A DNA stretch of 64,000 bases from Rhodospirillales bacterium. GTDB taxonomy: Bacteria; Pseudomonadota; Alphaproteobacteria; JAJFIK01. Position numbers and translations under genes: made by a program. Each line of letters starts with the position of its first letter. Within the stretch, counting starts at the first letter, position 1. A model generated the notes under the pieces. It was not told the origin of the DNA and searched no databases. It worked only from the letters and a program-made list of their open reading frames with translations. Positions 1-8,559 of this stretch are shown piece after piece. The stretch is taken from contig JAJFIK010000089.1 of the NCBI GenBank assembly GCA_021775005.1, positions 1-64,000 of the forward strand, in the 5' to 3' direction.

Positions 1-246
1 ATGACCGGCGCGGATGATTGGGTAACGCCGCCGGTGGAAAACTTGCCTTTGCTTGAGCACTACGCCGCTGAAGCTGGGAACCAGCATGTTGTGACCATGA
101 CTTTGCCCCGCGCCGACCATCGATTGGAGCGTGGCTTTTACACGGACGATAGCGTCCAGTGGCACTGGTTTGAAATTGCATCTGAAGCGCGAGAGGCTAT
201 TCCAGCGTTTCTGCGGGAGCATGTTGGATTGACGTTGACTGAGTAA
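1..246 (+). CDS. Alpha/beta hydrolase, C-terminal part (cut by window edge)
   Basis: The gene enters the window from the left, so the true start is not visible. The visible 81 residues look like the end of an alpha/beta-hydrolase fold enzyme. A GADDWVTPP segment near residues 3-11 fits the strand carrying the acid of the catalytic triad. ADHRL near residue 40 fits the loop carrying the catalytic histidine, and a cap-like helix closes the protein. The nucleophile elbow lies outside the window, so substrate class cannot be told. It converges on the sulfatase gene with 12 bases between the stops. Family call is moderately sure; function is unknown. Confidence 0.55.
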   Translation: MTGADDWVTPPVENLPLLEHYAAEAGNQHVVTMTLPRADHRLERGFYTDDSVQWHWFEIASEAREAIPAFLREHVGLTLTE

Positions 247-258
247 GTCGCACGCGCC

Positions 259-1797
259 CTATGCCCCTACAAAAAGTGGGTAGCGCGGAGCAGAGCGTTT
301 CTTCACGCCCTCAGGTGTGATTGCCACATGGGTAAGGGTTTGCTCGTCATGGGTCATGCGCCAGGTGAGCATTTTTTGCGCCATCTCTAAAAGTACCGGC
401 ATCATTGCTGGATCATTTGCCAGATTGTCGAATTCATGGGGATCGTTTTCCAGATCGAACAGAAGCGGCGGCAGACCAGCGAAGTGAACATATTTATATT
501 TGTCACCGCGGATCACATTGATCGCACATTGGTGCATTGAAATTCCCAGGTCCTGCTCCGCAAAGTCGTTGGTGGGATTGCGGAAGTCATATTCCCAATG
601 CGCTTCGGTGCGCCAGCCTTGGGGCGTTTCGCCGGTTTCGATGAGCGGGGTGAGGTCCATGCCGTCACATTGCACTGGAATGTTAACACCGGCGCGGGCC
701 AACAGGGTTGGCATGAGGTCAACATTTTCTGTGAAGGCGTCGACTTGCGATCCGCGGGCATCGTCAGCGACGGTGCCGGGTTCACGAATAATCAGTGGAA
801 TATGATAGGACGCGTCGAAATAACCGCATTTGCCGCGCAGCCAATGATCGCCCATCTGTTCGCCATGGTCTGAGGTGAAGATAATCAGAGTGTTGTCATA
901 CACCTGTTGCGATTTCAGGAACGCAATCAACCGGCCCATATTGTCGTCTACCTCGGTCATAAGGCCGAAATAGACCGCCTTGTGACGCCGCAGTGATTTT
1001 TCGTTGGCCGGGGCGCGATAAAGCTTTTGGTCGAGCTGGTGGGCGAGCCACGGATGCTGTTTGGCTTCGTCTTCCGGGCGATCCTTGCGCGCCATATCCG
1101 GCACGTCGTTGGGGTCGTACATGGCATTATAAGGTTCGCTGGCGATCCATGGCGGATGCGGACGCATGACCGAAAGATGCACTGCCCAAGGGGCCTTTTG
1201 CTCACCCACATAGTCCATCACCCGGTTGAACAAATACGCGGTGTCATTATCCTCCTTGCTGATCTTGAGCGGTTTCGGGGCGGGCCCGCCATTTTCCCAC
1301 TCCGGGCCCGGATCGCGGTGGCCATAAAGCAGGGGGCGCCATTCGGGCATATCGTAACCCTTGGCCTTGCAGTACTCAAACCAAGGGCCCGGCTCGGAAG
1401 TCATCTCAATAATGGGTTTGAGGCCGGGCAGGTTCCCCTCCCAATTTGTCAAGACAGGATCGCCTTCCGGATGCGCGCGGGGGTCCGGCACGGTGTCGGT
1501 ATAGCCAAACAGCACCGGATCGTACCCTGCGGTCCGTAGCTCCAGGGCCCAATTGGTGTGGCGAAGATCCAGCGGTGTCATATTGGTGCCGGAGCGATGG
1601 TTCTGAAGATACATACCCGTGTGAATGCTGGCGCGACTGGGCGCGCACGGTGCGCAATTGGCGAAGTGCTTGGTAAAAGCAACGCCCTCAGCCGCCAGCG
1701 CATCAAGATGGGGGGTCTTCACCATCGGATGACCAGCAAGGCCAAGGCAGTCACCACGCCATTGGTCAGCCGTAATAAACAGAATGTTTGGTTGCAT
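259..1797 (-). CDS. Sulfatase family, probable phosphonate/phosphodiester monoester hydrolase
   Basis: A 512-residue alkaline-phosphatase-superfamily hydrolase. The N-terminal NILFITADQWRGD block supplies metal ligands (Asp11). C51-A-P-S-R55 is the CxPSR signature whose cysteine is converted to formylglycine by a maturase. FTSDHGEQMGDH in the second half is the usual metal-binding SDHG motif. Length and the QWRGD start resemble the phosphonate monoester hydrolase branch more than strict arylsulfatases. There is no signal peptide, so it is likely cytoplasmic. It is transcribed divergently from the SET-like pair. Substrate could be a sulfate ester, phosphodiester or phosphonate monoester; the sequence alone does not decide. 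Confidence 0.85.
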   Translation of the reverse strand: MQPNILFITADQWRGDCLGLAGHPMVKTPHLDALAAEGVAFTKHFANCAPCAPSRASIHTGMYLQNHRSGTNMTPLDLRHTNWALELRTAGYDPVLFGYTDTVPDPRAHPEGDPVLTNWEGNLPGLKPIIEMTSEPGPWFEYCKAKGYDMPEWRPLLYGHRDPGPEWENGGPAPKPLKISKEDNDTAYLFNRVMDYVGEQKAPWAVHLSVMRPHPPWIASEPYNAMYDPNDVPDMARKDRPEDEAKQHPWLAHQLDQKLYRAPANEKSLRRHKAVYFGLMTEVDDNMGRLIAFLKSQQVYDNTLIIFTSDHGEQMGDHWLRGKCGYFDASYHIPLIIREPGTVADDARGSQVDAFTENVDLMPTLLARAGVNIPVQCDGMDLTPLIETGETPQGWRTEAHWEYDFRNPTNDFAEQDLGISMHQCAINVIRGDKYKYVHFAGLPPLLFDLENDPHEFDNLANDPAMMPVLLEMAQKMLTWRMTHDEQTLTHVAITPEGVKKRSAPRYPLFVGA

Positions 1798-1899
1798 GGC
1801 CGGGCTCTCCTTTGCTACCTCCTATTAGAGGGCCTGTATGGCGGGCTGTCGAGCCCGCCCCCGGGTGGAAGTATTTCGTCGAATAGAAATGGGTGGAGC

Positions 1900-3084
1900 G
1901 TGGTCAAAATTGCCTCAGAGAATACGGATATTGAACGCGAACTAGTGAAGCTGTGCGGTCTTCTTGAGACATATGGCGGATTTATTGATGAGCGGCTTAC
2001 GATCCGGGAAAAGGGTGGCAATCTGAGCATCGAAGCACCAGAGGAGGTCTCTAAGACCACCACTATATTGCGCGCGCCCCGTGATGCTCTGCTTTATCTG
2101 GACCTGTTCGATGTTGCCGCCGAGGGTGATGACTTTGTCTTGAAGAATGTCAAACCAGAAGCCAACGAAGCACAGCGCTCCCTGATGGAGAGCATGCTTA
2201 CGGTCTATAATCTCTGCGGCAAGATTCCGGATTACAAGAAATATGCGACGGTAAATCTGCTGTCCCATGATCGACCATTATTGACGCGACTTCTAAATGA
2301 AAAGGTCGTTCAGGAAGTTGAACGCAAGTTGGCCCAAAATCCTCCTGTCTCCGGATTCTTTCATACGCGCCAACTGGGGACGAAAAAACTAAATGAGGCC
2401 AAAGTCCGCGCCGCGCTCATGCCCGTTATCGATTTTCTTAATCACAATTTCGCTGCCGGTAACTATCACCTTAAAGATGAAGACCTTGAGATCATGCGCT
2501 CTTCCTCGGCACAAGGAGGGGCTGAATGTTTTGTACGTTATGGCGCCTATGACTCTTTCGATATGCTCATGACGTATGGCTATGTAGATCCGACCGCGCC
2601 ATATGTTTATGCTCGACCCACTACACTCGAGGTTGAAGGTGTCGGCTCGATCCGTGTTGAATTGCAGAATCGCAAATTTCAAAACAAGAAACTGCCTGCG
2701 CAAGTGAGCGATCTGCGAGGGTTTTTTCCGCCATTGCAAAAGGTCGGTGGGGCAGGCGAATTGATGGTAGGCTTCTTACGCATTCCAACGCTTGGATCAC
2801 CGCGGGCCTTGCGGCGTGTCCTTAGGGCAATCATCTCGACAATGTCTACAGGTAGCCTCCCGGAAGAAATAATGGCGTTTGTCGACACTGCAGAGCGCCA
2901 GATCGTCGAAGGAACTCGTAGTTTTTATGAGGAGCTCAATCGAGATATGGCTGCATATGACGCCAATCCGGAAGTCGCACCCATTATTCAAAATATTTAC
3001 GATGTGGCGAAAATTCAGCTCAACTATTTGAAAGCATATGATTATGACATTGCCCGCACTGACCGCCCCGCGCGCAAAGCCTAA
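1900..3084 (+). CDS. SET-domain protein, Rubisco-LSMT/SETD3-like (copy 1 of tandem pair)
   Basis: A 394-residue protein starting at GTG 1900; this start matches the second copy residue for residue. I read it as a SET-domain lysine methyltransferase-like fold of the LSMT/SETD3 type. Residues 40-65 fit the N-terminal SET strand pair (GNLSIEA...ILRAP). An insert follows at about 90-165. Residues 173-182 contain MPVIDFLNH, equivalent to the eukaryotic DLLNH motif. Residues 211-230 give FVRYG...DML.TYGYVD, equivalent to FISYG..N.ELLL.YGFVD, with Y214 as the likely catalytic tyrosine. The helical C-terminal part (270-394) would be the substrate-binding region. No signal peptide. The ribosome site is weak (GGTGGAG very close to GTG). 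The target is unknown; the SET call is inferred from motif order and not from a search. Confidence 0.7.
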   Translation: MVKIASENTDIERELVKLCGLLETYGGFIDERLTIREKGGNLSIEAPEEVSKTTTILRAPRDALLYLDLFDVAAEGDDFVLKNVKPEANEAQRSLMESMLTVYNLCGKIPDYKKYATVNLLSHDRPLLTRLLNEKVVQEVERKLAQNPPVSGFFHTRQLGTKKLNEAKVRAALMPVIDFLNHNFAAGNYHLKDEDLEIMRSSSAQGGAECFVRYGAYDSFDMLMTYGYVDPTAPYVYARPTTLEVEGVGSIRVELQNRKFQNKKLPAQVSDLRGFFPPLQKVGGAGELMVGFLRIPTLGSPRALRRVLRAIISTMSTGSLPEEIMAFVDTAERQIVEGTRSFYEELNRDMAAYDANPEVAPIIQNIYDVAKIQLNYLKAYDYDIARTDRPARKA

Positions 3085-3135
3085 CGGCTCCATATAACTG
3101 TTACTCACAAATTATAGTTTGGAAGCGAGTTTGCA

Positions 3136-4329
3136 GTGGTAGAAATTGTATCCAGCGATACGGATATCGAACGCGAGCTGAGAGAGCTTTGCGATTTGGT
3201 GCGTGATAATGGGGGGCTGGTGGACGATGGCCTAACCATTCGGGCCCTTGACGGGAATGTTCGAATTGAGGCGAGTCCCGACATCACCAAGGGTAAGCGA
3301 ATTCTGCACCTCCCTTCCGAGCTGCTATTGCCGCTTGACGAATTTGATGTTGCCGTCGAGGGCAACGACTTTGTACTGAACGGAGTCAATCGGGAGGTGA
3401 GTAAAGTCCGCCGCGCACTCATGGAACGCCAACTCGCCATTTATAATCTCACCGGAAAAATTGCCGACCACCAAAAGTGCGCCACGGCAAACCTTTATTT
3501 TCATGACGCCGACTTATTGCAACGGATATTCGGCAAAGAGGTACTTGAGCGCTTGAAGGTAGAGTTTGACGAGAACCATGACGCAAATATGTTCCTGCGC
3601 ACAAGGCGTATTGGCGCAAAAGTTGTCGCCGGTGGTACCGCTCAAAGCGCACTTATGCCAGTCATCGACTTTCTGAATCACCACATTCTTGCTGACGATT
3701 TTAAAATGGGTGAGGCGGGGTTATTCGTGCAGCGGTACTCACCAGAAGGTGGTGCGACTGAATGTTTTGTGAGATATGGAGTTTACGATGCGCTTGATAT
3801 GCTCAACAACTACAATTACGTAGAATCCAATCCGTGTTTTGTTTATGTAAGGCCGATGGAAATAGAGGTCCCGGGGTTGGGTACAATTGATATCAAGCTA
3901 CGAAACCGAAAGTTCATTAGTAAAAAAGAACTTCCCGAGAGTTTGCGGGGCTTGCGTGGGTTTTTTCCGCCGATCCAGTGCGATGAAGGATCGGATAGAG
4001 TGTCCGTTGGGTTTTTGCGCATCCCGATGCCGAACTCTCCACGTGCCTTGCGCCGAATGGCAGCAGCGCTCATATCTATTCTGGCGTCGGGCGAGAAACC
4101 GAACAATACCATTGAGCTCATTGACTTTGTTGAGCGCGAAGTGATTGAGCGCACGCGTACCTTCTATGAGGACCTCAAGCGCGACATGGAGGTCTATGAA
4201 GACAATGCAGAGATTGCGACGGTTATTCAAAACATTCGCGACGTAGCGCAGGTGCAGCTAGGGCATCTTGCGGCTTATGACTATGAAAAAGCGCGCGCGA
4301 GTCAACCTGTACCAAGACCAGGGCGCTAA
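3136..4329 (+). CDS. SET-domain protein, Rubisco-LSMT/SETD3-like (copy 2 of tandem pair)
   Basis: A 397-residue paralogue of the preceding gene, 51 bases downstream, starting at GTG 3136 behind GGAAGCGAG. The two align from end to end with nearly the same motif positions: GNVRIEAS...ILHLP (40-60), ALMPVIDFLNHH (172-183), CFVRYG (210-215), and a diverged NYNYV where copy 1 has TYGYV. FLRIP.P.SPRALRR is conserved in the C-terminal half of both, suggesting a shared partner. The pair probably arose by duplication and forms one transcription unit. AdoMet-binding and catalytic positions look retained in both, so neither is an obvious dead copy. Function and substrate are unknown. Confidence 0.7.
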   Translation: MVEIVSSDTDIERELRELCDLVRDNGGLVDDGLTIRALDGNVRIEASPDITKGKRILHLPSELLLPLDEFDVAVEGNDFVLNGVNREVSKVRRALMERQLAIYNLTGKIADHQKCATANLYFHDADLLQRIFGKEVLERLKVEFDENHDANMFLRTRRIGAKVVAGGTAQSALMPVIDFLNHHILADDFKMGEAGLFVQRYSPEGGATECFVRYGVYDALDMLNNYNYVESNPCFVYVRPMEIEVPGLGTIDIKLRNRKFISKKELPESLRGLRGFFPPIQCDEGSDRVSVGFLRIPMPNSPRALRRMAAALISILASGEKPNNTIELIDFVEREVIERTRTFYEDLKRDMEVYEDNAEIATVIQNIRDVAQVQLGHLAAYDYEKARASQPVPRPGR

Positions 4330-4673
4330 CCTTCCGCGCGTTTGGGATCTTCGTTGCGCAGCTCATCCCAGACATCAAATTCATGGGCAATGCATGCTTC
4401 GATCATTGTGCGCCAAACCGGCTCGGCAATATTGGCCGAAAGGCCCTGGCGTTTGGCCTCTGCCAATACCTTTGTCACCACATCTTCGATGCGCGCCGGG
4501 TCGCGCACCGTATCGCGGTCCCCTTTAATGCGCGCGGCCGCATCCATATAGCTTTGGCGCTCTGCGATCAGCTTCACCAGCGCCCGGTCCAGCCGGTCCA
4601 CTTCAAAGCGAACGTCAGGCATGGTCTGGCATTCGGGGCCGGTCTTGCGGCGCAGGTCGGTTGGATCACTCAT
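4326..4673 (-). CDS. Chorismate mutase, AroQ type
   Basis: A 115-residue all-helical protein of the AroQ class, which rearranges chorismate to prephenate for phenylalanine and tyrosine synthesis. Typical features are VDRLDRALVKLIAERQSYMDAAARIK (helix 1, about residues 25-50, with the Arg and Lys that hold the substrate) and the closing helix around VWRTMIEACIAHE. The length fits a free-standing mutase; the close relative isochorismate-pyruvate lyase (PchB type) is an alternative. The stop overlaps the end of the convergent SET-like gene by 4 bases. ATG start at 4673. Confidence 0.85.
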   Translation of the reverse strand: MSDPTDLRRKTGPECQTMPDVRFEVDRLDRALVKLIAERQSYMDAAARIKGDRDTVRDPARIEDVVTKVLAEAKRQGLSANIAEPVWRTMIEACIAHEFDVWDELRNEDPKRAEG

Positions 4674-4879
4674 ATAAGGGGCTCACTTCAAATCAATTTG
4701 GCTCACCATAGGGAAACTGGCGCAATTTGCCACCTTGGGATGAGAGGCAAAGCGGCGCAGTCTTGCGCCCCGTTCCACAACCTGCCATCAGGCAGGGCGA
4801 ATGCCCCTTGCAGTGGCGGGGGGCTTGATCTACATGCTGTTTCGAGTAAATAAAAAGAATAACATATAAAATACGTTAA

Positions 4880-5944
<1,065 letters not shown>

Positions 5945-5952
5945 GCGTTGTC

Positions 5953-6047
5953 GTCATTCCAGGGTCGCGCAAAGCAAGGCTCCAGGTATCTTGAGCGGCA
6001 TGTTGTATGGCAAGATCCCGGACTCGGCTTTGCCGCCCCGGGATGAC
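5953..6047. repeat. Palindromic intergenic repeat, family B copy 1
   Basis: The element begins GTCATTCCAGGG and ends CCCCGGGATGAC, so its ends are imperfect inverted repeats. Inside are GATCCCGG and CTTGAGCGG-type segments. A second copy with the same ends and similar interior lies at 27051-27147. It sits just after a stop codon, as extragenic palindromic elements commonly do. Confidence 0.65.
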
Positions 6048-6065
6048 AGGCAAGGGATGCAGAAC

Positions 6066-6353
6066 ATGACGCTGTCCATCACCTTTGAAGATGATGGCAC
6101 CAAGGGCCGGTACGTCACTCATGTTGAAGGTCATGAGGGGACGATGTCCTTTGTCCACGCAGGCGCAAATGAGATTATCGCCGACCACACACTTGTTCCC
6201 GAAGCCATTGGCGGGCGCGGCATTGCGGGTGAACTGGTCGCCCATGCGGTGGAAGACGCCCGCGCGCGGGGCTGGAAAATCCGGCCCACTTGTTCTTATG
6301 TGGTGGCGCAATTCAAACGTCACCCGGAATGGGTTGATGTGCTCGCAAAGTAG
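6066..6353 (+). CDS. Small GNAT-fold N-acetyltransferase (YjdJ/NATD1-like)
   Basis: A 95-residue protein of the minimal Gcn5-related acetyltransferase type. Strands at TLSITFED...GRYVTHVEG are followed by FVHAGANEIIADHTLVPEAIGGRGIAGELVAHAVEDAR, where GGRGIA is the acetyl-CoA pyrophosphate loop (Q/RxxGxA-like) and DHT.VPEA is typical of this subfamily. It ends CSYVVAQFKRHPEW, a signature of YjdJ-like proteins. ATG 6066 is chosen because it begins the conserved fold; upstream sequence is the repeat element. The substrate is unknown. Followed after 6 bases by the ferredoxin gene. Confidence 0.8.
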   Translation: MTLSITFEDDGTKGRYVTHVEGHEGTMSFVHAGANEIIADHTLVPEAIGGRGIAGELVAHAVEDARARGWKIRPTCSYVVAQFKRHPEWVDVLAK

Positions 6354-6359
6354 GCCGTT

Positions 6360-6680
6360 ATGAAACTCGTCGTCACTGATCGCGCTGGCAAGACCCAGGA
6401 ACTTGAAGCCCTTGAGGGCTGGCGCGTCATGGAAGTCATCCGCGATTACGGTTTGCCCATCAAGGCGGAATGCGGCGGGGCCTGCGCCTGCGCCACCTGC
6501 CATGTTTATGTAGATGAAGCATGGCTGGCAAAGCTCTATCCGCAAACCGATGAGGAGATCGACATGCTGGATGAGGCGTTTGAGGTGCAGGATAACTCCC
6601 GCCTCTCCTGCCAGATCCTCATGGAAGACAAGTTCGATGGGCTTCAAGTAACCCTCGCGCCGGGCATTGAACCGGACTAG
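6360..6680 (+). CDS. 2Fe-2S ferredoxin (adrenodoxin type)
   Basis: A 106-residue electron carrier. The cluster ligands are the three cysteines in AECGGACACATCHVY (about residues 38-50) plus the fourth in RLSCQI (about residue 86), the vertebrate/ISC-type adrenodoxin pattern. LYPQTDEEIDMLDEAFEV is the usual acidic interaction helix. Known relatives serve Fe-S assembly, P450s or ferredoxin-NADP reductase; the reductase gene at 4892 is the likely local partner. The frame starts at ATG 6360, 6 bases after the GNAT stop. Confidence 0.9.
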   Translation: MKLVVTDRAGKTQELEALEGWRVMEVIRDYGLPIKAECGGACACATCHVYVDEAWLAKLYPQTDEEIDMLDEAFEVQDNSRLSCQILMEDKFDGLQVTLAPGIEPD

Positions 6681-6688
6681 CGCTTCCG

Positions 6689-6976
6689 ATGTCATACTTT
6701 GTCTATATCCTCGCAAGCAAGCAGAAGGGAACACTGTACACCGGCTCCACAAACAACATTGCCAGGCGCGTATCTGAACACAAAGAGGGTGTAGCGCCCG
6801 GCTTCACCAAGACCTACGCCGTGACGCGCCTCGTGCTTGTCGAGCAGTACAGAACGTATGCTGAGGCCGCTCAACGTGAAAAGAGAATCAAAAAGTGGCC
6901 GCGCCGTTTCAAATTGAACTTGATTGAAGCGAGTAATCCCGAGTGGCGCGACCTGTACGGCGACTTAAACAGTTAG
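6689..6976 (+). CDS. GIY-YIG domain protein (UPF0213-like)
   Basis: A 95-residue single-domain GIY-YIG nuclease-like protein. FVYILASKQKGTLYTGSTNNIARRVSEHKEG carries the GIY-equivalent VYIL, the YIG-equivalent LYTG and the catalytic-site arginine (R27 or R28). FTKTYAVTRLVLVEQY and EKRIKKWPRRFKLNLIE complete the family pattern. Such small proteins are common in bacteria and mostly of unknown role. The gene starts 8 bases after the ferredoxin stop, so it may be cotranscribed. Confidence 0.9.
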   Translation: MSYFVYILASKQKGTLYTGSTNNIARRVSEHKEGVAPGFTKTYAVTRLVLVEQYRTYAEAAQREKRIKKWPRRFKLNLIEASNPEWRDLYGDLNS

Positions 6977-6980
6977 CTCG

Positions 6981-7052
6981 ACGCGCCCCGGTTTATCCGG
7001 GGTGCCCAGATGAGAGCCAGCCTGGGTCCCCCGAACAAGTCGGGGGACGTCG
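6981..7052. repeat. Palindromic intergenic repeat, family A copy 1
   Basis: Two hairpins in 72 bases: CCCCGG-TTTAT-CCGGGG and TCCCCCGA-ACAAG-TCGGGGGA, joined by GTGCCCAGATGAGAGCCAGCC. A second copy with the same layout lies at 9657-9728 (joiner GTGCCCAGATCAGAGTTTG). Both are immediately downstream of a stop codon. Confidence 0.7.
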
Positions 7053-7097
7053 AAGCGAAAGATTGTAAATCTCGCGGTGTCTCTTTATCTTCAGCCC

Positions 7098-7718
7098 ATG
7101 AATCTCTGGGACGAATATATTGCGCCGCCGCTGGTAAGCTTTGCTTGCTCTATGAAGCCCATCCGCTATCAGCGCGCCAAGGTGGTGCCGAAGGCGAGCG
7201 GCACGGTGCTCGAGGTGGGCTTTGGCTCGGGGCTGAACCTTCCCTATTACAATGCCGATAAAGTGGATCGCCTGTTCGCGCTGGAGCCGCACATGGCCAT
7301 GCGCAAGCGCGCGGCCAAGCGCGTTGATGCCAGCCCGCTTGATATTGAATACCTCGACTTGCCGGGGGAGGAAATCCCGCTGGAAGATCACGCGGTGGAT
7401 ACGGTGCTTGTCACCTACACCATGTGCACCATTCCCGATGTGGCCAAGGCGCTTGCCGGCATGAAGCGCGTCATCAAGCCCGGCGGGCAGATGATCTTCT
7501 GTGAACATGGGCTCGCGCCTGACGAAGACGTTGCCAAATGGCAGCGGCGGATTGAGCCCGCATGGAAAGTCATTGCAGGGGGCTGTCATTTGACGCGCGC
7601 CATTCCAGACCTCATCAATGAGGCAGGCTTTGAGATCACCGAGACCGAGACCATGTACCTGCCGTCATCGCCGCGCCCGCTGGCGTTCAATTATTGGGGC
7701 ACGGCGCGACCGGCATAG
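7098..7718 (+). CDS. Class I SAM-dependent methyltransferase
   Basis: A 206-residue Rossmann methyltransferase. Motif I is VLEVGFGSGLNLPYY (about 38-52), with the acidic AdoMet ribose ligand in FALEPH. Motif II/III is DTVLVTYTMCTIPD, and FCEHGLAPDEDVAKWQRRIEP is characteristic of METTL7/phospholipid-methyltransferase-like proteins. ATG 7098 (MNLWDEYIAPPL) is the family-like start; an earlier in-frame ATG is less likely because it falls in the tail of the repeat. The substrate could be a lipid or a small thiol and is not determined here. Followed by a membrane protein gene after 10 bases. Confidence 0.8.
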   Translation: MNLWDEYIAPPLVSFACSMKPIRYQRAKVVPKASGTVLEVGFGSGLNLPYYNADKVDRLFALEPHMAMRKRAAKRVDASPLDIEYLDLPGEEIPLEDHAVDTVLVTYTMCTIPDVAKALAGMKRVIKPGGQMIFCEHGLAPDEDVAKWQRRIEPAWKVIAGGCHLTRAIPDLINEAGFEITETETMYLPSSPRPLAFNYWGTARPA

Positions 7719-7728
7719 AGAGGCTTCC

Positions 7729-8139
7729 ATGAGTGAGATCGACTACATCACCAACCTGAACGATTGGTATGAAGCGGCAACGATCCATTTTTCGGCTATG
7801 ACCACGTTTGTTGTTCTTTACCTCGTCGGTCTCTACGCGTTTTTGCGAAAAGCGCCGATGGCAGTACGCGTTCTTGCATACGTATTTTTTGTTGGCACAT
7901 TTCTGGTCTATGCGCGCATGGGCATTGGATTTCTGGATAATGTTTATGCCACCCAAGACCTTGTCGGAGTTTACATCAGCCAAGGCGGGGCCAGTGAGGA
8001 ATTCTTGGCGTGGGCCACGCCCCGTTGGTATGGCACCGTTCCCATCGCGGGCGTTTGGTATTTGCTTGTCTTTGCGACCGTATTCGCGCTCGGCTGGCTG
8101 ACGTTCTTTTTCCGCTGGCGGCAAGAAGGCGAAGAATGA
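7729..8139 (+). CDS. Small integral membrane protein, unknown function
   Basis: A 136-residue protein not recognised. Three clear hydrophobic segments lie at about residues 22-41, 47-66 and 107-128. A soluble loop of about 40 residues between segments 2 and 3 contains DNVYATQDLVGVYISQGG. There is no signal peptide cleavage site. ATG 7729 follows AGAGAGGC. The stop overlaps the start of the globin gene (ATGA), so the two are translationally coupled; a redox or gas-sensing link to the globin is only a guess. Confidence 0.7.
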   Translation: MSEIDYITNLNDWYEAATIHFSAMTTFVVLYLVGLYAFLRKAPMAVRVLAYVFFVGTFLVYARMGIGFLDNVYATQDLVGVYISQGGASEEFLAWATPRWYGTVPIAGVWYLLVFATVFALGWLTFFFRWRQEGEE

Positions 8140-8537
8140 CCAAAGAGGTCATCGAGGCCTCATTCGAAGCTGTTGCGGAGGCGGCGGGCGACCCGGTGCT
8201 GCTTATCTATCATAAGCTGTTTGAACTGCATCCCGAGATGGAGCCGCTGTTCATTCTGGATAACGACTGTGCGGCGCGCGGCAATATGCTGGCTGAGTTT
8301 CTTGACTGCCTGCTTGATTTGGCCGGGGAGCGCAAATATGCAGCGGCCCATTTGCAAACTCTGCGCATCAACCATGATGAGTTGGGCGTGCCGGTTGAAG
8401 TGTTTCCAATTTTTTTCAGCATTGTGAGGGACACCTTCCGCAGCGTCCTTGGGGCGGAATGGTCGCCTTTGTTTGAATCCGCGTGGGATGCTCTAGGCCA
8501 AGATTTCGCAACCGTGCTAGAGTTGGAAACCGTTTAG
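8136..8537 (+). CDS. Globin-like haem protein
   Basis: A 133-residue protein with the pattern of single-domain globins. VLLIYHKLFELHPEMEPLF fits helices B-C (Phe/Leu core). HLQTLRINHDELGVPVEVFPIFFSIV fits helices F-G, with the histidine of NHDELGV as the probable proximal haem ligand. It is shorter than myoglobin-type globins, and a distal ligand is not obvious. Start overlaps the stop of the membrane protein gene by 4 bases (ATGA). Roles could be oxygen/NO sensing or detoxification; it has no attached output domain. Confidence 0.7.
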   Translation: MTKEVIEASFEAVAEAAGDPVLLIYHKLFELHPEMEPLFILDNDCAARGNMLAEFLDCLLDLAGERKYAAAHLQTLRINHDELGVPVEVFPIFFSIVRDTFRSVLGAEWSPLFESAWDALGQDFATVLELETV

Positions 8538-8559
8538 GCAAGAGGGTGAGGGGCTTCAC

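Noticed and set aside
1027-1539. 170-residue forward frame inside the sulfatase gene
   Set aside because: Shadow of the sulfatase, whose CxPSR and SDHG motifs are on the other strand.
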